This document shows, piece by piece, positions 11,901-22,939 of a stretch of DNA of 64,000 nt (position 1 is its first letter; each line of letters begins with the position of its first letter). The notes below the pieces were generated by a model, which worked only from the letters and a program-made list of their open reading frames with translations, was not told where the DNA came from and did not search any database. The DNA comes from Hyperoodon ampullatus. Its lineage: Eukaryota; Chordata; Mammalia; Artiodactyla; Ziphiidae. Position numbers and translations under genes: made by a program. The stretch is taken from positions 89,984,942 through 90,048,941 of the forward strand of contig OX457056.1 of NCBI GenBank assembly GCA_949752795.1, given 5' to 3'.

Positions 11901-12333
11901 AGAGACAGCAGCTCCTGGGCATGGGTCTCTCCCTGTGCCCATGATTGCCATGGCTGTATGAAGCCGGGTATGACTGTCATGCCTCAGGGACCCCCCCAAG
12001 TTTCCCACAGTACTCCATCAACCTTTAGTTCTAAATGTTTACTCATGTACTTTTTTCTCCAACACTTATTTTTAATAACACAGAAGGAATGGAGACCAAG
12101 AACAAGCCCAATGCCTAATACTCGGAAGAGGGTGTGTTCAAATGTTTGCTGAATATATATGGAGAGAACGTGGCAAGAACATCTGTGATGAAAGAGGAAG
12201 CTGATGAGACAGTGAGATGCTAGGGAAACGGTTTGAGTGTATTTGAAGAACATAAAAAGAAAATCAAAATTGTATATATGAATGGGAAGGTGGCCATATG
12301 ATCCCACTGTTGAAAAGTTAGCTCCAGGAAGGC
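11901..12333 (-). repeat. Right arm of a large inverted repeat
   Basis: Inverted counterpart of 10364-11026 without the SINE. The arms are separated by about 870 bases (11027-11900). Beyond 12333 the sequence runs into an L2-like tail (atcccagtgcctgggacatc) that I could not match to the left side. Confidence 0.85.
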
Positions 12334-12511
12334 TGGAATCATGTCTCCCTTCATTGCCATCAAATTGCCCAGTGCCCATCCCAGTGCCTGGGACATCACA
12401 GACACACTAGAAATACTGGTTGAATATACATGATAAATGGAATATTTCCTGCCATATCCATAAACAAAGGATGTCACAGTCACCAATGATTGCAGCCCTC
12501 CAACTTGAGCT

Positions 12512-12610
12512 GGTGAGCCCTGAGGAAACTCAGGGCTGAAAAGAATACCTGCCATCTAGCAGCCATCAGACTGCAGCCACTCCCTGCGGTGAGCCCTGAG
12601 GAAACTCAGG
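12512..12610 (+). repeat. Tandem duplication in LTR U3-like region
   Basis: The 23-base block made of ggtgagccctgaggaaactc plus agg occurs at 12512-12534 and 12588-12610, 76 bases apart. Short gcagccctcc-like sequence precedes each copy. Confidence 0.9.
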
Positions 12611-12781
12611 ATGTGAAAACACTGGATACTGGCCCCGAGAGCTGAGGTGCATATCAAAGGAATGATTTCAATGAGCCCAGATTCTTGCATCTTCCTATGC
12701 ATAGAAAAGCGCTAAATTCCTTAACTTGAGATATCTGGTTTTCTTTCATTTACAATAATCTTTTGACATTCCTGACTACCT

Positions 12782-13020
12782 TTTTTTGGGGTTTTTTTTG
12801 TTTTTTTTTTTTGTTTTTTTTTGTTTTTTGCGTTACGCGGGCCTCTCACTGTTGTGGCCTCTCCCGTTGCGGAGCACAGGCTCCGGACGCGCAGGCCCAG
12901 TGGCCATGGCTCACGGGCCCAGCCTCTCCGCGGCATGTGGGATCTTCCCAGACCGGGGCACGAACCCACATCCCCTGCATCGGCAGGCGGACTCTCAACC
13001 ACTGCGCCACCAGGGAAGCC
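12782..13020 (-). repeat. CHR-type tRNA-Glu SINE (short form) inside LTR
   Basis: Inverted copy with a long T-rich tail broken by g residues. The perfect 11-base target duplication cctgactacct lies at 12771-12781 and 13021-13031. Confidence 0.95.
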
Positions 13021-13320
13021 CCTGACTACCTGTTTTTTCAGAGTTATCTGAAATGCTGTCTCCCGGCCTTCAGTCCTCATTTTACCCAATAAAACTTAAC
13101 TCGCAACTCTCACGTTGTGCATTTTTTTTAAGTCAACATACATACCAGCTGAGTCATCTAGTGCCCTTCCTACAAGTTCTTTTTTTTTTTTTTTTTGGAC
13201 AGGTGGTAACATATTTTTATTTTTAATCTTGAAATATTTCAAGTATAGAGAAAATAGCAGAACATATACTTGGTTACTCCCTGCCTAAATTTGACACAGG
13301 CTAACACTGCTCTCTCACCT

Positions 13321-13524
13321 TTTTTTTTTTTTGTGGTACGTGGGCCTCTCACTGTTGTGGCCTCTCCCGTTGCGGAGCACAGGCTCGGGACGCGCAGGCT
13401 CAGCGGCCATGGCCCACGGACCCAGCCGCCCCGCGGCACGTGGGATCTTCCCGGACCGGGGCACGAACCCGCGTTCTCTGCATCGGCAGGCGGACTCTCA
13501 ACCACTGCACCACCAGGGAAGCCC
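13321..13524 (-). repeat. CHR-type tRNA-Glu SINE (short form)
   Basis: Inverted copy. It starts with a T run and ends with the complement of the SINE head. The flanking target duplication is tcacct plus following T residues (left copy ends at 13320, right copy starts at 13525). Confidence 0.9.
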
Positions 13525-14906
13525 TCACCTTTTTTTAATCTAACAGTAAGTGCCATTACATGTCAGACAACCTCCAAAACTTTACTAAAATACACGTGTC
13601 TGAGACAATACTGTCACTGTCCAAAATTCTACAGCCCAAGTTGAAGGTGAAGTAAATAAAATGATTCTGAAAGAGTTCCAGGGCAGACTGGGAGATGAGC
13701 AAAGTCAAATCATATGTATATACATATATACACATACATAGACATATATTTAATCATTTTAGAGTGAATAAAATGGTAGTGCGTCTTAGTGGTCAGACTA
13801 ATATCTATCTGCACTGTTCTCTCCTATGGGAAATGGAGGAGGGCTGGGTATTGTGCTTTCGGCCAAACAGTTATTAAGTGCTTGTGAAATTAAACAAAAA
13901 ATCTTGTTAGTCTGGTTATTAATTGGCTGTTGCCCTCACACTCCTATCCAGCCCACTGTTTTCACCCCTTGATATCCCCTAAGGGGTACAGGCTACCCGC
14001 CACCCATAAGCTCTACATTGACCCAGCAAGGTCGCAGAGTAGAATTAGGATCTGAAAACTTCAGCAAATCCAGGGACCCAAACCCTTCAGCCTTTCAACC
14101 TCCCGGCCTCCAGGGGCCTTCACTGCTGGGATCTGTGCTAAGAAGTCATACCTTCTTGTCAACTGAAAGCTGACAGACCTGCTTCTAAGTCTCAAGCCCA
14201 AGCTGACAGGGAAGCCAAAAATTAATTCTAAAAAGTGAAAGAAGGGACTGGAGTGTGAAAGCAGAGCCCAGAAGTAAGCAAGCCATTACTAGAAATCAGT
14301 CTTTGGGGGCTTTCCAATTCATTTAAAATTTCCCGAGAGAGTCTTTCTGCCACCCCTGCCCGTTCAATCTTCCCCTAATCATTCCTCCTCCTAAAGCCAG
14401 TCTGGATACAGCCACCTGTCTACACCATTTGTAGCGAGGTCATTATAGGTCAGCAAAGTTCCTGGAAGGGTGAGAATACATTTTATTACAAGAACAGACC
14501 GCCAAAGTTTTATGTGGCTACTTAGATGAACTTCATATTTACTTCTTGGATAAAGTTTCCATTTTTGAAGCTGGGCTTTAAAAAGGAAGAAAGATAGCAT
14601 TTGCCTGCAGATGGAGCCAAGAAAATAATATATAGGAGCTGATGCTGAGTGGAAAGTCACGGAATGACATTAAGCAATGGATTTATAGCCCATTTATGAT
14701 GACACATTTGTTTATGATTTAAGTTAATTAAGACCATTTTGCTTCTTTTCTGCTACCACACGCAACCTTTAAAAAAAGAGAGAAATATATATATGCATAT
14801 TTTGGAGGGATTCCACACTTCAGCATTTTAATGTCAATGCAAAAGGATAAAACTGAATGCATAGCCTGACGTGGTGATTGCAATTGTCAGCAGCAACTGT
14901 ACTTAC

Positions 14907-15014
14907 TACAGTTATTCAGACTGTTGCTGGGATCACAAAGAGAGCTACCACCACATGAATCAAGGCAGGAACTGTAGAGGCATCTTTGATCTCCTTCTTG
15001 ACACGGAGTCTGAC
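14907..15014 (-). CDS. CORIN: CORIN exon, six-cysteine linker module before Frizzled 2
   Basis: This 108-base phase 1-1 exon encodes the linker between LDLa repeat 4 and Frizzled domain 2 of corin. The acceptor is gtctgtag and the donor is gtaagt. The translation includes CQEGDQRCLYSSCLDSC followed by GGSSLCDPSNSLNNC. It has exactly six cysteines with 6, 4, 3, 5 and 8 residues between them. The size, phase and last two spacings resemble an LDLa exon, but the acidic calcium cluster and the SDE triplet are missing. The terminal Asn-Cys-Ser sequon is formed across the splice. The match to human corin is strong (human YNPC is YSSC here). As I recall, this stretch is not annotated as a domain in the human protein. 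Confidence 0.93.
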
Positions 15015-15769
15015 CTACAGACGGGGTAAAAGCACATTTACTTTCATCAGCAACTATAAATTCCATGCACTAGGATCTGAAGGATCCAGAACCGAGGAAG
15101 GACACAACTTTAATTTCCTTCCAACTTCTCCAAAAATTTTGAACACATGTTGAGATTCTGTAGGAATAAAGAACTAAGAGGCAACCCATCCTTCAAAAAT
15201 CATCTGTTGCTGCTTTTAATGGAAAAGAGAGCATCTTATATTTACATGGGTGCATGGAGTTGATGACAAAATAAAATTCAAGTGATTTGAGGGAAAGGCC
15301 AATATTTTTAAGACTCATTTGATCCCAACTCTAGTCTTTCCTCTAAGGAAAATGCTTTCCTTAATAATAAATAAGGCATCAACATCAATACAATAAGGAT
15401 ACTTTATCATGGCATAAGTCTTAAGCAGCTGTTATCCATATTTTCTGTGTCCTTGGAAAGTAGCACTGGCCTAGCTGCAATGATCTGAGAATTGGGTTTC
15501 TTGTTTCCAAATGGATGACAACAGTAACATCAACCTAATGGCTTTTCCTTAAGGTATGTGGAGAGGAAACTGCTTTTCCCATTGATTTCCTGGTCATTTG
15601 TAGATTAAATGGATAAGGTAATAAATTACTGCCTGTTCTCTTTCTAGCTCGCCCCCATTATAGTCAATTACTCAGACGCGTCATGTGGAACCTAGAAAAT
15701 CTTGCAAGGCAGTTTTAAATATAAATAACAGTATGCGTATACATACAATCATTCTTAGCTGTAATTCTA

Positions 15770-15885
15770 AGACAATATTTATTATAGTGGACTTTCTTAT
15801 CTATAATTCTAAGACTTCTAAGACTTATCTATAATCTTATCTATAATTCTAAATATAATATTTATTATTCTGGACTCTTTCTCCC
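15770..15885 (+). repeat. AT-rich local tandem duplications
   Basis: The blocks cttatctataattctaag and aatatttattat...ggact recur two to three times within about 115 bases, the pattern of replication slippage. Confidence 0.75.
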
Positions 15886-16579
15886 TTTCAGTACCATTAA
15901 TGAAAAACACTATATATCACAGCCTTGCATAAAATAGATATCACTCCTTTTTTTTTTTTTTTAACGTTAGCAGGTCAAACTTTTTTTTGCAAGGTAAGCC
16001 AGGATAAGTTCCATGAATTTAGTCTCTTGAAGAAATTTTATTAAGACAGCATGCATTCATTACTTCAGCCGATATTAAGTGCCCACTATGTGACCACTTA
16101 TGTGACCAGCTAGGCACTGAGCATTAAAAGACAGAAAACCCTGATAATTTCTACCCTAGTTATGGATGTCATCATGAATGGAATCTTACGATGCCATGTG
16201 ATCATTGCTCCACTGAAGGTACATGTAAAAAGCAGTAAAAGCAAACTACGACGGTAAGAGTAAAGCTTCTCAAAGGAGTTTTTCAGGCACATGGGGTAAG
16301 TTGGGATAAGGGGGAAGGATGGGTTTCCCAAGCAGACAGCAGGATATGCAAAGGCCTGGAGTAAAAAGTACACAGGCTGGAGTCACTGGAGGTTAAGGGA
16401 GACTGAACAGGAAGGTTGAGAGTGAGGCTGAGGGTTGTCATGGCCTAAATCTTGAATAGGGCCCCAAGTCCTGGCAGAAGCAGTCCCAGACCCCCTCCCA
16501 GCCTGGCTGAGCAGAACCAGCCTTCGATCACGGCTGATGCTTGTAACTCGCTCCCCTTCACTCTCAGCTCGCCGAACGC

Positions 16580-16930
16580 AGTGGCCTTCTCCCACTACTA
16601 TAAACTACCTTGCTCCTTCCTGCCACCTCGGTGCCTTTGGCCAAGCGGTTCCCTGTGTCTAAAATTCTTTCTCCAGTCCCACTCTCCTTTGTTAATTCCA
16701 TTCATTCTTCAGATTGTGGCTCCTACAGCTCCATCTCAGGGAAGCTTCCCAGAGGCCCTTTCCCAGGACATGCATCCAATACGTGGCATCCTAGCACCTT
16801 GAATTTCCCTCCTGGCCTAGGTCACTCCCCAGTTAGACAAGGACCAGCACAATTATTTGTATTGGCTTATCTCCCCCAGGAGCCTGCTAGCCCCATCAGC
16901 AGTTTTGCTTGCTACTAAATTCCCAGCACC
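16580..16930 (+). repeat. L2 LINE fragment
   Basis: Diverged plus-oriented L2 3' region: tccttcctgccacctcggtg, then a cattcattcttcagattgtg block and gaagcttcccagaggccctt. Edges are approximate. The adjoining GC-rich 16440-16580 is unassigned. Confidence 0.6.
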
Positions 16931-17426
16931 ACAATATACTTTTATTATATTGAATTCGTTAGAGTGGATAAAGATGCTACCATTTTACTTTGTGATCCAT
17001 TTTATCATGTGACTTTCTAACATCTCACACATGCAAGGAAGTATTTTCAAATCCTGCCACTGCTAGTAAAAAAAAATCCAAAATTATTTCAAACAGCTTT
17101 GAATTATGTAGAGAGAAAGAACTATTTGATCAAAAGGGAGTTGCTTGGCTGACATGCACACAATAACTCATGGCTAGAAAGGGATTTCCTTCTGAATTTT
17201 AAAACTGGTAAAATGAAGCACTCGTTATCTAGCTTTTTATGGACTAAATCTGTGATTAAAAGGCTCTCCCTTTAGGTCTGAAATGCGTTTTCATTAAAGC
17301 CATCCCAATGATCAATATTCACTATGAAAAAGTTAATTTAGTTATTGGTGACCAATCTCATTAGCTGATTTGGAATATATACAGCCTAAGACTTGCTTTC
17401 ACATAGCAGCCATGTGATAATAACTT

Positions 17427-17622
17427 ACATTTATTGAGTGCTCACCACGTGCCATCTCTATGAAGTAGTTATCATTATTCTGAGATTACAGACACAGAAA
17501 CTGAAATGTAACAGGGTTAAGTTACTGGTCTAAAGTCAACCATGTAGTAGGTGGCAGAGCTGGGGTTCAAACCCAGGCAGCTGGGTGGCAACATCCACAT
17601 TCTTAACAACTAGGCTACGTTG
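17427..17622 (-). repeat. MIR element, nearly complete
   Basis: Inverted MIR with the ordered blocks acatttattgagtgctcac, gattacagacacagaaactg, gtggcagagctggggttcaa and acattcttaacaactaggct, the last complementing the tRNA-like 5' head. Confidence 0.85.
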
Positions 17623-17859
17623 GTAAGAGGTAAGGTCACTTATAAGCAAATGTAGTGATTTTTAAGTCAAAGGATATTACCAACCCTATACTGAGAGATG
17701 CTTCTACACAAACTGGGACTTAAAACAATCAGTGTAGAGCTTTCTTTTCTGGCAGAAATAGACACACTTAAAAAACCAACTTATTTGATTTACTTTTTCT
17801 TTGGGGTTTTCACAGATAATATCAGACTCCTTTTAAAGTGTATTTAAGTATATTGCTTG

Positions 17860-18972
17860 GAAGGAAAACATAAACAAGACGAAAGACAACCCTCAGAATG
17901 GGAGAAAATATTTGCAAATGAAGCAACTGACAAAGGATTAATCTCCAAAATTTACAAGCAGCTCATGCAGCTCAATATCAAAAAAACAAACAACCGAATC
18001 CAAAAATGGGCAGAGGACCTAAATAGACATTTCTCCAAGGAAGGTATACAGATTGCCAACAAACACATGAAAGGATGCTCAGCATCACTAATCATTAGAG
18101 AAATGCAAATCAAAACTATAATGAGGTATCACCTCACACCAGTAAGAACGGCCATCATTAAAAAATCTACAAGCAATAAATGCTAGAGAGGGTGTGGAGA
18201 AAAGTGAACCCTCTTGCACTGTTGGTGGCACTGTAAGTTGATACAGCCACTATGGAGAACAGTATGGAGGTTCCTTAAAAAACGAAAAATAGAACTACCA
18301 TATGACCCAGAAATCCCACTACTGGGCGTATACCCTGAGAAAACCATAATTCAAAAAGAGTCATGTACCACAATGTTCACTGCAGCTCTATGTACAATAG
18401 GCAGGACATAGAAGCAACCTAAGTGTCCATTGACAGATGAATGGATAAAGAAGATGTGGCACATATACACAATGGAATATTACTCAGCCATAAAAGGGAA
18501 TGAAATTGAGTTATTTGTAGTGAGGTGGATGGACCTAGAGACTGTCATACAGAGTGAAGTAAGTCAGAGAAAAACAAATACCGTATGTTAACACATATAT
18601 ATGGAATCTAAAAAAAAAAAATAGTTCTGAAGAACCTAGGGTCAGGACAGGAATAAAGACGCAGATGTAGAGAAAGGACTTGAGGACATGGGGAGGGGGA
18701 AGGGTAAGCTGGGACGAAGTGAGAGAATGGAATGGACATATATACACTATCAAATGTAAAATAGATAGCTAGTGGGAAGCAGCCACATAGCATGGGGAGA
18801 TCAGCTTGGTGCTTTGTGATCACCTAGAGGGGTGGGATAGGGAGGGTGGGAGGGAGGGAGACGCAAGAGGGAGGGCATATGGGGATATATGTATATGTAT
18901 AGCTGATTCACTTTGTTATAAAGCAGAAACTAACACACCATTGTAAAGCAATTATACTCCAGTTAAGATGTG
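17860..18972 (+). repeat. 5'-truncated L1 (ORF2 3' end and 3' UTR)
   Basis: Begins in the last part of L1 ORF2 (the [20 protein letters not shown] region) and continues through the 3' UTR to ttatactccagttaagatg. ORF2 is dead: an in-frame TAG at about 18183 replaces the Trp of the C-terminal cysteine region. No clear target duplication was seen. Confidence 0.92.
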
Positions 18973-19387
18973 AGGCATTAAACTGCTTCTCTGCACATGG
19001 TTATTTTAGGAAGCCGTTACATTTAATTTCAGAAGCCAGTTATTTCTAATTGAAATCTAATTGAATTGAATACTATATGCTACACTTTTCTCTTTATCGT
19101 GGTGTTTCCCCATAAAACATCTAACTGAATCTGCCCATGCTGTTTAAGCGTTTAACCTCTACTCTTCACCCTTAGGGATGATTTTTCAGTGTAAGTTGCA
19201 TGAGAGTTACATTTACCATAAGCAAGGGTTTCTGGCTGACCAGAGCTGTGAGGACCAGTGCATTAGGCAATCTGGCATTATTTATATGGGGATCCTTTAA
19301 GCTGTAGGTAACTTCCAACTTTTTGCTTTGCTCCCAAGGAAAGGCCCGCTGGTAAGGACTGTTTCCGGGGCTGGAGCACACACTTAC

Positions 19388-19504
19388 CATTGGCGCAACT
19401 CTCCTCATCACTTCCATCCTTACAGTCCTCATCTCCATCACACTGGAAAGTGCTGGGGATACACTGGCCACTTCTGCATTCCACCAGACCCTGGCTGTGA
19501 CATG
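19388..19504 (-). CDS. CORIN: CORIN exon, LDL-receptor class A repeat 4
   Basis: This 117-base phase 1-1 exon encodes the fourth LDLa repeat of corin. The acceptor is ttcctag and the donor is gtaagt. The translation starts [15 protein letters not shown], continues [22 protein letters not shown] and ends in a short Ala-Asn tail. The six cysteines and the DGSDE calcium motif are complete. Relative to remembered human corin, ECRNG becomes ECRSG and DEENCS becomes DEESCA, so the Asn-Cys-Ser sequon at the end of the repeat is absent here. The exit base combines with the next exon to give Gly. Confidence 0.95.
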
Positions 19505-19804
19505 CTAGGAAATGCCAAAATAACATGCATTTTAATTATCTCTACTTCTTTCAGTCTACAGATCACATCAATGATTCCCATTTATCTGGCATCACCAAGA
19601 ATGAAGTGTTCTAGATTTCTGAATGTTCTGCATAAATGAATGAATATATCATTCATTTTGTTCATTCCAAGTATTTTTGGACTGGAAAGTTTCCTTTCAG
19701 GAATTTCTCTTCCCTTATTAAATAGCACTCACTAAAAATTTTTTCTTGATCATTGCATGGTGAAAAACAGTATTAATGATGGTAGTAGTTATACTACTAA
19801 TATC

Positions 19805-20045
19805 AAAGCTACAACTTATTAAAGGCGTACTATATGGCAATAACTGTGCTAGGAGTATTAGGTGTCTAATCTCAAATCCTCATAACAAATTTGCAAATGG
19901 ATATTATCGACCTTGTTTAGAAGAAGGAAACTGAAGCTTAGAGAGTTTAGTGTTTGCCTCAAAGTCTCAAGGCTGTTAAAAGGTAGGGTCAGAATGTGAA
20001 GGCAAGCTTTTCTAACTCAAGCTCCAACATTTCACTCTGCACCAA
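19805..20045 (-). repeat. MIR element
   Basis: Inverted MIR: acttattaaaggcgtactat, aggaaactgaagcttagaga and a diverged tRNA-like head complement near 20010-20040. Confidence 0.75.
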
Positions 20046-20790
20046 CCTGACCTAATGCACTAATGAAGTGGTATATGTGAAAGACTTGCATAGTACCTAC
20101 CCCACAATAAACACTTTATTTCAAAACTTGCTTATGACGTCTGACATTTAAAAGGGATTCTTGTAGCCATTAACCTTCCAATTTCTGAAGGTTGTCTTAA
20201 TTTTATCCCTATTGTCTTTTAGAGCGTTAGAAACCCATGTATCATATGACCTCAGCCTTCACCAGCTTATGGTCTACATACACACATACATAAATACATA
20301 CATGAGCACCAAGTCCTTGCTTTTCCAAGATCCATCAAAATACAGTCCACTCTGTTCCACTATGTCCACTAAGCAAGGACTCAGGTACTATTCCCATTCA
20401 AACAAGTTCAGGAAAGAAGAAAGCTGGGCATTGCATTTCCTAATTAATTTATGTGATTTTTCTTATGTCAAAATAAAAACCATGCAACCCACATTTCTAA
20501 TTTTGCCTCAAATTATAGGCAAATTAAATAGTCAATCTCATATATATCAGCTGTTCCTGCTTTTATTTTTAGACAGCAAAAGATGGAATAAAGAGTTTAA
20601 TTAGTTTGAACATGCATAAAATGCACCATATTAACTCTTTCAGATCAATATTACTCTCTTTTAACAAATAGCTGCTTCTATTCAATCATTTTATTATCCC
20701 CTACTGAGTATACTGTAGTTTCTAGGGAATAAAATGTGATCAGCCATATTTGATTTTATTAGGCAGGTAGTGTAATAGCTACCTGAAGAC

Positions 20791-21425
20791 TTTTTTTTTT
20801 AATTGAAGGATAGTTGATTTACAATATCATGTTAGTTTCAGGTGTACAGCACAGTGATTCAGTTATATAAATATATATATATGTACCTATTCCTTTTCAG
20901 ATTCTTTTCCCTTATAGATTAGTACAAAATATTGAGTATAGTTCCCTGTGCTATAACAGTAGGACCTTGTTGGTTATCTATTTTATATGTAGCCGTGTGT
21001 ATATGTTAATCCCAACCTCCTAATTTATCCCTCGCCCACCCCCTTTTCCCCTTTGGTAACCATAAGTTTGTTTTCTGTGTCTTTGAGTCTGTTTCTGTTT
21101 TGTAAATTAGTTCATTTGTATCATTTTTTTAGATTCCACATATAAGTGATATATGATATTTGCCTTTCTCTGTCTAGCTTACTTCGCTTAGTATGATCAT
21201 CTCTAGGTCCATCCATGTTGCTGCAAATGACATTATTTTATTTTTTTTATGGCTGAGCAATATTCCGTTGTATATATGTGCCACATCTTCTTTATCCATT
21301 CATCTGTCGAGGGACATTAAGGTTGCTGCCATGTCCTGGCTATTGTAAACAGTGCTGCAATGAACACTGGGGTGCATGTGTCTTTTTGAGTTAGAGTTTT
21401 CTCCAGATATACTCACCCAGAAATA
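20791..21425 (-). repeat. L1 3' UTR and ORF2 end, inverted
   Basis: A T run followed by aattgaaggatagttgattt, atatgttaatcccaacctcc, then the complement of the ORF2 terminus (ttatggctgagcaatattcc, ccacatcttctttatccatt). About 635 bases of a 5'-truncated L1. Confidence 0.92.
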
Positions 21426-21897
21426 AGACAGGCTCTAAAGTTACAATATTATTGCACACTCTGTGTAACTCTATGAACACTGAAGGCTCTCTTATGTCTG
21501 CCAGTTCTCCCCCAGTTCTCCCACACATGGTACCTGAGAGCGCCTCTGGAGGCTCCCACTTAACTGCTCATGTATTGTTTGCGAAGAAAAGTGCCCCAGT
21601 CTCTGGGAAGAACATCCCTTTGACAGGCTCGCAGACCCAGAAAGGATATTTGTGGACAATGAGAAAGAAAACTGCCACCCGCTTGACCAGAGCAGCCAAA
21701 TCAGGCTTGGAGTTTTGGAGAGAGAGAGGCAGAAGTCAGTTACACTATGTTGTTATCGTCATCACACCACTCAATTATTATCTGTATAGGCTAGGACCAA
21801 AGTGTAAGAATCTGTTTAGATAATGAACCTTGAGTGTATTTGACTAAACAGGCAGAAGTAGAAAAATAAGCAAAATGAAAGCCCTCAGGGCACTCAC

Positions 21898-22008
21898 AGC
21901 AATTGACCTCATCAGACTTATCCCCACAGTCATGGTCACCATCACACACCCACTCTATGGCAATGCAGCGTCCATCTCCACAGCGATGTTTCTCTGTGGG
22001 GTTGCAAT
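21898..22008 (-). CDS. CORIN: CORIN exon, LDL-receptor class A repeat 3
   Basis: This 111-base phase 1-1 exon encodes the third LDLa repeat of corin. The acceptor is ttctccag and the donor is a consensus gtgagt. The translation starts [15 protein letters not shown] and ends [16 protein letters not shown], with six cysteines and a full acidic calcium site. The split Ser codon at the exit creates an Asn-Cys-Ser sequon with the next exon. It is nearly identical to human corin as remembered, with small changes such as TTEH to TEKH and AMEW to AIEW. There is no stop or frameshift. The neighbouring intron downstream holds a minus-oriented L1 tail. Confidence 0.95.
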
Positions 22009-22738
22009 CTGGAGAAAACAAAAACTCAGGAGGATGGAGAGACCCAGCATGACAAACACTTAGAACTGTATGGCTTGTTCCAGTAGAACAAGTTCCAGTA
22101 GAGGAGAGTCTGTTCCAATTATTCCAATACCATCAATAACCTTTCTACTCTGGGTCTGGCACCTCCCGGCCAACCATGTGGGCCCCCGGCCACCATCACT
22201 ACGGGGTAAGACCTGACTGTTTTTCAGATGAATAAACAAGCGCCCAGCTTTTCTAGGACCCATAGTTTGTTCTGGGTTTTGTTGTGTTTAGTCATTGTTT
22301 TCTTTCCTTATGAAAATTTTGTGATTTGGCTCAAATAAACAGAACTGTGATTTGGGTTTCACAATGTAGATAGCTGATGTGATGATTCGTGACAACTCTG
22401 TCATGTTTCTAAGAATTGCAACTTACCTCTCTGTGGTAAACTGCGGAGGCAGGTATCTCCTCCTGTCATCTTGCCTGATGCTAAACTTAGGTTTTCTATT
22501 GAACTGTCTAAATATATAACTCATACTTGAAAGAACTGCTGGGTAAGAAATGCAAAATATTTGTTTTTTTTATGATTGTTTTTATCTTGGATTTAACCTC
22601 TGTCCCAAACTATATATTCCTGGGGAAAAAGGAGAACTAAGTGATGTTTCTTCTCACAGAGGGCAGAACCTATAGGATTCTTTGATATGAGACATGGAAT
22701 AACCTTAATATAAACAACCCTTTAAAAGATGTATGTAG

Positions 22739-22939
22739 GGGCTTCCCTGGTGGCGCAGTGGTTGAGGGTCCACCTGCCAATGCAGGGGACACAGGTTCGT
22801 GCCCTGGTCCGGGAAGATCCCACATGCCGCGGAGCAGCTGGGCCTGTGAGCCGTGGCCGCTAAGCCTGCGCGTCCGGAGCCTGTGCTCCGCAAGGGGAGA
22901 GGCCACAACAGTGAGAGGCCCGCGTATAGCACAAACAAA
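22739..22939 (+). repeat. CHR-type tRNA-Glu SINE (short form)
   Basis: Plus-oriented copy with a short A-rich tail. The perfect 15-base target duplication aaaagatgtatgtag lies at 22724-22738 and 22940-22954. Confidence 0.95.

Larger units (their letters stand above)
12480..13137 (+). mobile_element. Probable solo LTR of an endogenous retrovirus
   Basis: After removing the SINE inserted at 12782-13020, the sequence looks like a retroviral LTR. It has a U3-like stretch with a tandem duplication, an aataaa signal at about 13089, a short R/U5-like tail (ctcacgttgtgcattttttt) and a terminal ca. No internal gag, pol or env sequence adjoins it. The left edge is not certain. Confidence 0.55.
6475..14906 (-). 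other. CORIN intron 5' of Frizzled 2
   Basis: An 8432-base intron. It holds an L2 block (6980-7460), an L1 tail, three short SINEs, a large inverted repeat with arms near 10.4-11.0 and 11.9-12.3 kb, and a probable retroviral LTR (12.48-13.14 kb). No coding exon was recognised in it. Positions 7700-10360 hold only low-confidence old LINE-like sequence and one CTCF-like motif. Positions 13540-14900 show nothing I can assign. Confidence 0.85.
15015..19387 (-). other. CORIN intron between LDLa 4 and the linker exon
   Basis: A 4373-base intron. It contains a local AT-rich tandem duplication (15770-15885), an L2 fragment, a MIR and a 1.1 kb L1 3' segment. No exon or RNA gene was seen in it. Confidence 0.85.
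19505..21897 (-). other. CORIN intron between LDLa 3 and LDLa 4
   Basis: A 2393-base intron holding a MIR (19805-20045) and an inverted L1 3' tail (20791-21425). The 21430-21890 stretch is unassigned. Confidence 0.85.

Noticed and set aside
21452..21823. 123-codon plus-strand frame next to the LDLa 3 exon
   Set aside because: No recognised motif, no splice signals supporting it, and it lies opposite in orientation to CORIN with no promoter evidence.
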